A stretch of DNA of 44,844 bases from Candidatus Peribacteraceae bacterium (GTDB taxonomy: Bacteria; Patescibacteriota; Gracilibacteria; Peribacterales; Peribacteraceae). The notes beneath the pieces were generated by a model. That model was not told where the DNA came from. It did no database searches and saw only the letters and a list, made by a program, of their open reading frames with translations. This document shows positions 38,556 through 44,844 of this stretch, one piece after another. Within the stretch, counting starts at the first letter, position 1. Every line of letters begins with the position of its first letter. Location: positions 1 through 44,844 of the forward strand of contig JAQVMB010000012.1 in assembly GCA_028703835.1 (NCBI GenBank). The letters run 5' to 3'. A program made the position numbers and the translations under genes.

Positions 38556-40322
38556 ATGATCTTCTGCAAGGCCTTTCCGGATCTGATGTGGTTTATGTTT
38601 ACGGGTAATCAGCCTCCATTGCTGTATTACTCTCATATTCCGACTGCAATTATTGCCCTAAGCATAGGAATTTATATATTGTCTCGTGGTCGTAGAGACT
38701 CCTTGAAGATTATCCTGAGTCTCTTATCCTTGGTTTTTGTTGTTTGGGTAATATTGGATCTGACACTATGGGTGAACCGTGATAGCAGAGTCATTATCAC
38801 TTTGTGGTCCCTGTACGGCATTCTCTATTCCGCCATTTCTTATCTATGTATCTATTTAACTAGTATTTTTCTGAATAATAAAATTCCATCTGTAAAGTTA
38901 AATGCAATCCTTGCTGCTCTATTTCTTCCAATTCTAGTCTTTACACCAACTCATTATAACTTGAGCGGAATCAATCTTCAATATTGTGGAGCCATAGGTT
39001 TTGAAGGGTTAAACTTTCTTAATTACTATACATTCATTGGGATACTCGCATTCATTTGGATATTCACCCAAGGTATTTTTAAAATTTTCAAAAGTGAGAA
39101 GTCGGGGCGGTTTAAAAATATTCTATTTATTTCGGGCATAGAATTCTTTTTGCTGTCATTTTTTCTATCAAGTTTTTTGGCAAGCTACTTAGTTGACTAT
39201 GGCTTAATGACTGATTATGGATTGGAGCAATATGGGCTATTGGGAATGGTGGCTTTTCTTGCGATGATTGCCTACCTAATTGTCCATTATAAAATGTTCA
39301 ACATTAAAATCATCGGTATACAGGCTTTGCTCGTCACAGAAGGAAGCATCATTGCGTCACTGCTATTCATACAAAGACTATCCTACATGTATGCCGTTAT
39401 TGCTGCTTCCCTCATCATTTATCTTATTTTGAGCATTATTACAGTTCGTGGTGTCAAAAGGGAAATTGAGGCAAAAGAAAGGGAACATGATCAGCGCGAA
39501 AAAATTGAAAAATTAGCTGTTGATCTCGAAAAAGCTAATGCTCAACTTAAAGAACTCGACCGTCAGAAAGACGAACTTATGAGCATCGTCAGTCACCAGC
39601 TCGCCGCTCCGGTAACGTCCATCAAGTGGTATCTGGAACTGCTGCGGGAGGGGGATCTGGGAGTTCTTCAAAAAGAGCAACGTGAGTCGATCGATACCAT
39701 GCAGGGTGTCACCACGAACCTGGCAGATCTCGTCAGCATGATTCTCGATGTGTCGCGCATCCAGCTTGGTCGCATGCGCATAGAAGCTGCTCCGTTGGAT
39801 CTCAAAGAATTCTTCCATGAGATTCTGGCTACGGTGGAGCCGAAGGCGTTGGAGAAAAAGATCAACTTCTCCAAGTCTTTGCCCGCATCGCTTCCCACGG
39901 CAACGCTCGACAAGCGTTACACGCGCATGACGATCGAGAACCTCCTGACGAATGCCATTAAGTACACGCCCAGCGAAGGGAAAGTGGAGATGAAGGTGGA
40001 AGTGCGGGGAGACAAGTTATGGTGCGCCGTGACGGACACGGGCGTCGGTATCCCGAAAGCCGAACAGGACAAGATCTTCGGCAAGCTCTTCCGTGCGAGC
40101 AACGTGCGCAACAACGTGGATGGCAACGGTTTCGGTCTCTACGTCGCGAAGGGTGCCATCGAGGCGCAGGGCGGGAAGATCTGGTTCGAGAGCGAGGAGG
40201 GCAAAGGTACGACGTTCTTCGTGGAGTTACCGCTTGTGCAGGCTGACGGTACCGTCACCGGTCATCAATCGGTTGAAGTGAAGTCAGCGGCGCTGAAGAA
40301 GAATAAGAAGAACGTTGCGTAA
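38556..40322 (+). CDS. Membrane sensor histidine kinase
   Basis: The 588-residue protein starts 4 nt after the formyltransferase stop, implying one transcript. Residues about 20-310 hold eight or so helices (7TM/16TM-type sensor). A coiled coil follows (EKIEKLAVDLEKANAQLKEL), then HisKA with the phospho-acceptor in SIVSHQLAAPVTSIKWYLE (about 340-355; the usual form is SHELRTPL). The HATPase_c domain shows N (ENLLTNAIKYTP), G1 (VTDTGVGIP), F and G2 (NGFGLYVAKGAIEAQGG) boxes. Base composition switches from A+T-rich in the sensor to G+C-rich from the HisKA domain, so the gene looks chimeric. The receiver gene follows after 14 bp. Confidence 0.92.
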   Translation: MIFCKAFPDLMWFMFTGNQPPLLYYSHIPTAIIALSIGIYILSRGRRDSLKIILSLLSLVFVVWVILDLTLWVNRDSRVIITLWSLYGILYSAISYLCIYLTSIFLNNKIPSVKLNAILAALFLPILVFTPTHYNLSGINLQYCGAIGFEGLNFLNYYTFIGILAFIWIFTQGIFKIFKSEKSGRFKNILFISGIEFFLLSFFLSSFLASYLVDYGLMTDYGLEQYGLLGMVAFLAMIAYLIVHYKMFNIKIIGIQALLVTEGSIIASLLFIQRLSYMYAVIAASLIIYLILSIITVRGVKREIEAKEREHDQREKIEKLAVDLEKANAQLKELDRQKDELMSIVSHQLAAPVTSIKWYLELLREGDLGVLQKEQRESIDTMQGVTTNLADLVSMILDVSRIQLGRMRIEAAPLDLKEFFHEILATVEPKALEKKINFSKSLPASLPTATLDKRYTRMTIENLLTNAIKYTPSEGKVEMKVEVRGDKLWCAVTDTGVGIPKAEQDKIFGKLFRASNVRNNVDGNGFGLYVAKGAIEAQGGKIWFESEEGKGTTFFVELPLVQADGTVTGHQSVEVKSAALKKNKKNVA

Positions 40323-40324
40323 GG

Positions 40325-40330
40325 TATGAT
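40325..40330 (+). promoter_or_regulatory. -10 box TATGAT
   Basis: TATGAT ends 6 nt before ATG 40337, in the 14-bp gap after the kinase stop. Confidence 0.45.
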
Positions 40331-40336
40331 TGGGAT

Positions 40337-40705
40337 ATGCGTGTGTTCCTCCTCCTCGACGATTCCCCGGATGTCATTGCTGCCTTTCTGCCTTTTCTCC
40401 GTGCGATAGGGAAGGCGGAGGGGGTGTTGCACAAGGGGGAAAGCGCGGAAGAGACGGCGGAGCTGCTTCTGGCGAAGCAACCGAACATCATCCTGGTCGA
40501 CGGGCAGTTGGAAGGCGGCGTAAGGGGATATGAGGTGGTGAAGCTCCTCAAAGAGCGCGCGCCGTCCGTCCGGTGCATCGGTTTCTCCTCCGCCCCCGGT
40601 CTCCGAGAACCCTTCCTCCGCGCCGGAGCGGTCGGCTTCGTGCAGAAGAACACGGAAGACCCCGCTGCGGGCGTCCTGGCGGTGAAGACGCTCGTCGGCG
40701 CATGA
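40337..40705 (+). CDS. Receiver-only response regulator
   Basis: The 122-residue protein is a single CheY-like receiver domain: acidic pair LLLDDSPDV (8-9), phospho-acceptor Asp in IILVDGQLEGG (about 54), switch Ser in GFSSAPG and Lys in GFVQKNTED. There is no output domain, so it must act by protein contact or phosphorelay. It lies directly after the histidine kinase, its likely partner, but has its own -10 box. Confidence 0.88.
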   Translation: MRVFLLLDDSPDVIAAFLPFLRAIGKAEGVLHKGESAEETAELLLAKQPNIILVDGQLEGGVRGYEVVKLLKERAPSVRCIGFSSAPGLREPFLRAGAVGFVQKNTEDPAAGVLAVKTLVGA

Positions 40706-40910
40706 TGCGGCGAATGCATGGGGAAAGCGGTTCGTACGGGGGCAGTGCCTCTTCTCGTGCGACGGAGCGTTTTTGCGAAAGGGCAAAGAAACGCATTCGA
40801 GCGCGGATTCCAAGGCCATAATCGCGAAGCGGCATGAAGGTGCCGCGGGTGCAATTGCATTGCCGACCGTCTTTTCCGCATACTGTGTGCGTTCTTCCCC
40901 TCTTTTGCGT

Positions 40911-42368
40911 ATGAAACAGATGCAATGGAACGGCCCGTTGGTCGTCATGTTCCTGGTCGGCATGTTCGCAGGTGCGGTCCTCACGTCGGGCGTGGGCGCG
41001 GCCTTCAACGGTTCCGCCGTTTTCCCGGACGTCCCTGCGGGCGCGTTCTACGACCAGGCGGTGGGGGAGATGTACGGCGCGGGCATCATCCGCGGCTACG
41101 ACAACGGCCGCTTCGGGCCCGATGATGTCGTCACGCGCGGGCAGCTGGCGGTGATGTTGCAGCGGCTGCGCAATGACATCAACGGGATCTCCAACGATAC
41201 GGCGACGTCGACGTCCTCCGCGGCGCGCCGATCGTCCAGTGCGCGTTCCATGAGCAGCAGTTCCGTCTCTTCGGTTGCCATCACGTCGGCGGGCGGCCTC
41301 CACTTCACGTCCTCCTCCTTCTCCATCCCCGATACGCTCTCGACCCTCACGATCAGCGTCATTCGCACCGGCGGGAGCAGGGGGGCGGTGGCGGTGGGAT
41401 ACACGGTCGGCGGCGGCACCGCGGTGGCGGGAACGGATTACACCGCCACGACGGGCGTTCTCAGCTTTGCGGACGGAGAGACGGCGAAGAACATCAAGAT
41501 CTATCTGATCAACAATGACGATGCCACGGGCAACCGGACGATGGACATCACGCTCAGCAGCCCCACCGGCGGCGCCGTCCTCACGTCACCTGCGACCGCG
41601 ACGGTCACGCTCCAGCACAGCGGTGCCAGCGGCAGTTCCGCCTCGGGCGGCACGAACTCTTCCGCGTCGTCCGCGGCTGCGATCACGAATGCCTTCTCTT
41701 TTTCGGCGGTCACGTACGCGGTGATGGAAAACAGCTCAACCGCCACGTTCACGGTGGTGCGCAGCGGATCCACGAGCGGCTCGGCGAACGTGGAATTCTT
41801 CACCACGAACGGTTCCGCGACGAGCGGGTCGAACTTCGAACAGAAGAGCGAAGTGCTCTCCTTCGCGTCGGGCGATACGACGAAAACATTCACGCTGGTC
41901 ATCCTGGATAACGGCACTTCCGACGGCAGCAAGTCCTTCACCGTCGGCTTGCGCAATACCACGGGCGGCGTCGGGTTGGGGGTCCCCTCCTCGGCGACGG
42001 TGACGATCATGGATGACGAGAGCGTGGAGAGCGGCTCGGGCATCGTCAAGTTCGCACAGGGCGCCAACTTTGCCAGCAACAGCGACGGGACCGCATACGT
42101 CCGGATCACGAGGGCGGGCGGCTACACGGGGACGGCGAGCGCGACGTACGAGACGTTCGACGACACCGCGCAGAACGGCGTGGACTACAACCGCGTGAGC
42201 GGCACCCTCACGTTCGCGCCCGGCGAGATGCAGAAATACATCGTCATCCCGCTCATCCGCCACAGCACGTACGAAGGGGAGAAGTCGTTCCGCCTGCGCA
42301 TCAATTCCGTCTCGGGCAATTCCATCATGGGTTCCCCCTCCGATGCCACGCTGACCATCGAGGGCTGA
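40911..42368 (+). CDS. Surface protein with one SLH domain and three Calx-beta domains
   Basis: Start ATG 40911 (MKQMQWNGPLVVMFLVGMFA) gives a signal helix; the longer open frame from 40773 lacks one. The 485-residue product has an SLH domain (about 38-87: FPDVPAGAFYDQAVGEMYGA, GYDNGRFGPDDVVTRGQLAV). A Ser/Arg linker follows (SSAARRSSSARSMSSSSVSS), then three Calx-beta domains (about 124-237, 262-370 and 379-485), each with GTAVAGTDY-like or NGVDYNRVSG calcium-loop motifs. SLH domains bind secondary cell-wall polymer; Calx-beta domains bind calcium and occur in adhesins. One SLH copy is fewer than the usual three. A -10-like TACTGT lies at 40881, and 40706-40880 shows no gene. Confidence 0.88.
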   Translation: MKQMQWNGPLVVMFLVGMFAGAVLTSGVGAAFNGSAVFPDVPAGAFYDQAVGEMYGAGIIRGYDNGRFGPDDVVTRGQLAVMLQRLRNDINGISNDTATSTSSAARRSSSARSMSSSSVSSVAITSAGGLHFTSSSFSIPDTLSTLTISVIRTGGSRGAVAVGYTVGGGTAVAGTDYTATTGVLSFADGETAKNIKIYLINNDDATGNRTMDITLSSPTGGAVLTSPATATVTLQHSGASGSSASGGTNSSASSAAAITNAFSFSAVTYAVMENSSTATFTVVRSGSTSGSANVEFFTTNGSATSGSNFEQKSEVLSFASGDTTKTFTLVILDNGTSDGSKSFTVGLRNTTGGVGLGVPSSATVTIMDDESVESGSGIVKFAQGANFASNSDGTAYVRITRAGGYTGTASATYETFDDTAQNGVDYNRVSGTLTFAPGEMQKYIVIPLIRHSTYEGEKSFRLRINSVSGNSIMGSPSDATLTIEG

Positions 42369-42399
42369 TACGGCTTCGCAGTCCCTTCACCTGAAATTT

Positions 42400-42425
42400 C
42401 CCGCCGTTCCGTTCGGGACGGCGGG
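42400..42425 (+). terminator. Strong hairpin after the SLH/Calx-beta gene
   Basis: An 11-bp stem, CCCGCCGTTCC/GGGACGGCGGG (one G-T pair), with a GTTC loop starts 32 nt after the stop. There is no T-tract downstream, so termination is possible but not certain. Confidence 0.5.
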
Positions 42426-42467
42426 CCGTGCGGGGTACGATGGATGCATGGTGTTCCTCCGTTGCGC

Positions 42468-43019
42468 ATGACGATGCCCACGCTCCGATCGGCTTTCGTC
42501 GAAACCCCCATCGGCATCCTGCAAATTTCCGCTTCCGAACGCGGCCTTGTGTCGCTGGCATTCACGGACCCTCATCCCTCTGTCTCCCTTCCCCCACAAG
42601 GGGAAGGGAGGACGGGTGGAGGGAGCAATCGGAGCCATCCGTCCGCGGATAACTCCGAAACCTCTGTCGAGCCTGTGCTGGAGGAGGCGGCAAGACAGAT
42701 AAAGGAATACTTTTCTGGTGCGCGCAGGGATTTTGCCGATCTTCCCTTGGCCATCGCCGGCAGTTCCTTCAGCCAAGACGTCTGGGAGCAGGTGCGGCGC
42801 GTGCCGTACGGTTCCACGCTCACGTACGGGCAGATCGCGGCGTCGCTGCGGAAAGAAGGCGCCGCCCGCGCGGTGGGGCGGGCCGTGGGCGCCAATCCTC
42901 TCTGCATCATCATCCCGTGCCACCGCATCCTGCCGTCGGACGGTTCCCTGGGCGGTTTTGCATGGGGAACGGAGCGGAAGAAGTGGCTGTTGGAATTGGA
43001 GAACATCAGCGTCAGATAG
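42468..43019 (+). CDS. ogt: O6-alkylguanine-DNA alkyltransferase with embedded palindrome
   Basis: The suicide repair protein moves alkyl groups from O6-guanine to its own Cys. Start ATG 42468 (MTMPTLRSAFVETPIGILQI) gives 183 residues; ATG 42444 is possible. N-terminal domain: PIGILQISASERGLVSLAF. DNA-binding/active-site domain: SFSQDVWEQVRRVPYGSTLT, YGQIAASLRK, RAVGRAVGANPLCIIIPCHR and LGGFAWGTERKKWLLELE. The PCHR Cys is intact. Between the domains lies an atypical stretch of about 30 residues (HPSVSLPPQGEGRTGGGSNR) translated from a perfect 11-bp-stem palindrome, apparently an in-frame repeat insertion. A possible -10 box TACGAT is at 42436. Confidence 0.93.
   Translation: MTMPTLRSAFVETPIGILQISASERGLVSLAFTDPHPSVSLPPQGEGRTGGGSNRSHPSADNSETSVEPVLEEAARQIKEYFSGARRDFADLPLAIAGSSFSQDVWEQVRRVPYGSTLTYGQIAASLRKEGAARAVGRAVGANPLCIIIPCHRILPSDGSLGGFAWGTERKKWLLELENISVR
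42584..42610 (+). repeat. Palindromic element inside the alkyltransferase gene
   Basis: CTCCCTTCCCC and GGGGAAGGGAG form a perfect 11-bp stem around a CACAA loop. It is translated in frame as part of an inter-domain linker absent from typical family members. Confidence 0.7.
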
Positions 43020-43159
43020 CTCTTACGGCGACTACCCCATTTCTTTTTTTTAACAATTGATCTGATGCCTTGGTGGAGGCAGAAATAGGTGATAGCTCAG
43101 TTCCTCTGCCCGTTTCTTCTTCTAGCCGCCACTTCGGGCGCGTGGACCCTGCCATGTTA

Positions 43160-43191
43160 TTGTTCCTGTTTGTTTAAACAAACAGGAACAA
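43160..43191. repeat. Perfect 32-bp palindrome without loop
   Basis: The half-site TTGTTCCTGTTTGTTT is followed immediately by its exact reverse complement AAACAAACAGGAACAA, centred on GTTTAAAC. It could be an operator, a cruciform-forming site or a bidirectional terminator. Confidence 0.85.
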
Positions 43192-43272
43192 AATCTCAAG
43201 CGACCAGTAACAGGGAAAAAGCTTTCGTTCCCAGCAGGAGGCCGCATTGCCCGGTCAGGAGGGTAAGGGAGG

Positions 43273-43319
43273 TGTCGGAGGGGGAAGGGAACCGGACAAG
43301 GTTCCCTCCTCCTCCGACA
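43273..43319 (+). repeat. Inverted repeat with arms of about 20 bp
   Basis: The left arm (43273-43293) reads TGTCGGAGG...GGGAACC and the right arm (43300-43319) GGTTCCC...CCTCCGACA. They are complementary except for one extra base and one substitution; the loop is GGACAA. Confidence 0.75.
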
Positions 43320-43502
43320 AAGAAAGAAGAGAAATAGCCAAACGGCATGATGTTACTAAAGCTCGTTCACCTTGCGTATTCCGTTACTCTTCCATTAACT
43401 CAGATTTTCCTGTAAAGTATACGGGATTTCCCCATGTCGCTCCTCGCTTTCCCCGGAGCTTCGGGGGCAAGGAGGTTTCTATTTTGTCCATGTCCATTCG
43501 GA

Positions 43503-43532
43503 GCACCCGCACCACTCGCTTCCTTCGGGTGC
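43503..43532 (+). promoter_or_regulatory. Hairpin immediately upstream of typA
   Basis: GCACCCG (43503-43509) pairs with CGGGTGC (43526-43532) around a 16-nt loop, ending 22 nt before the typA ATG. It could affect translation or mark the end of an upstream transcript. Confidence 0.4.
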
Positions 43533-43554
43533 AGGACAAGTCGCCCACTGAACC

Positions 43555-44844
<1,290 letters not shown>

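Larger units (their letters stand above)
33100..39585. other. A+T-rich segment with both edges inside genes
   Basis: By eye, core DNA on both sides is about 60% G+C, while this stretch is about 40%. The left change falls within the regulator gene, between its TrmB part and its sensors. The right change falls within the kinase gene, at the start of its dimerisation domain. No integrase, insertion sequence or flanking direct repeat was seen. Confidence 0.7.
43020..43554. other. Non-coding region rich in palindromes between ogt and typA
   Basis: There is no convincing gene in 535 bp: the open frames have no family signal and change register over the palindromes. It contains a T-run (43043-43051), a perfect palindrome (43160), a long inverted repeat (43273) and a hairpin just before typA (43503). 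Confidence 0.6.

Overview
The window looks like a chromosomal segment of a Candidate Phyla Radiation (Patescibacteria) bacterium, most likely the Peribacteria/Peregrinibacteria branch. This is inferred from several features: giant Cys-rich (DUF4215/Myxococcales-type repeat) and Ser-rich surface proteins, a PilT ATPase, a lineage-typical histidine kinase with a SHQLAAP H-box, and almost no metabolic genes. Most genes have a TANNNT -10 box placed 6-11 nt before the start codon. The standard code fits: TGA ends many genes. There is no rRNA and no CRISPR array.

Layout. 1-1052 (minus) is the 5' part of a PMT-family O-mannosyltransferase. 1.15-18.9 kb (plus) holds four to five kilobase-scale paralogous secreted proteins. 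Each has an N-terminal membrane or signal segment, Cys-rich modules, Ser-rich stalks, a DUF4215 array (CGxG...E.CDDG) and a shared C-terminal Q[T/S]GPAA-helix-RRK tail that resembles a divergent LPXTG-type sorting signal. The last modules of three of them are mosaic, near-identical copies. 19.0-22.4 kb carries ftsH and purB, followed by tRNA-Leu(GAG). 22.7-24.2 kb is a cluster of four small unknown genes beside the tRNA. 24.2-27.7 kb holds a secreted glucosaminidase-like protein, msrA and msrB, a lipoprotein with a cytochrome-oxidase-like CuA site, and a membrane protein. 27.9-31.7 kb holds ligA, a chorismate-mutase-like miniprotein and pilT.

32.1-40.7 kb is the most unusual stretch. A TrmB-type HTH regulator is fused to two membrane-anchored extracellular sensor repeats, each with an EF-hand-like loop. 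It is followed by an AT-rich block with an EamA transporter, a PurD-like ATP-grasp enzyme, a small Cys-rich membrane protein, a formyltransferase and the membrane half of a histidine kinase. The composition switches lie inside the regulator gene and inside the kinase gene, so the block looks like an inserted or exchanged segment that created chimeric genes. A receiver-only protein and an SLH/Calx-beta surface protein follow. 42.4-44.8 kb holds an O6-alkylguanine-DNA alkyltransferase with a palindrome embedded in its reading frame, a palindrome-rich non-coding region and the 5' part of typA.

Three copies of a roughly 160-bp structured repeat (25.5, 27.7 and 31.8 kb), flanked by CCACC/GGTGG hairpins and AscI-like GGCGCGCC palindromes, show compensatory base changes in several stems. 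They are the best candidate here for an undescribed mobile or RNA element. Overall the segment combines surface display (glycosylation, giant adhesin-like proteins, sorting tail), protein and DNA repair, and environmental sensing. Functions come from motif reading by eye; no database search was possible.
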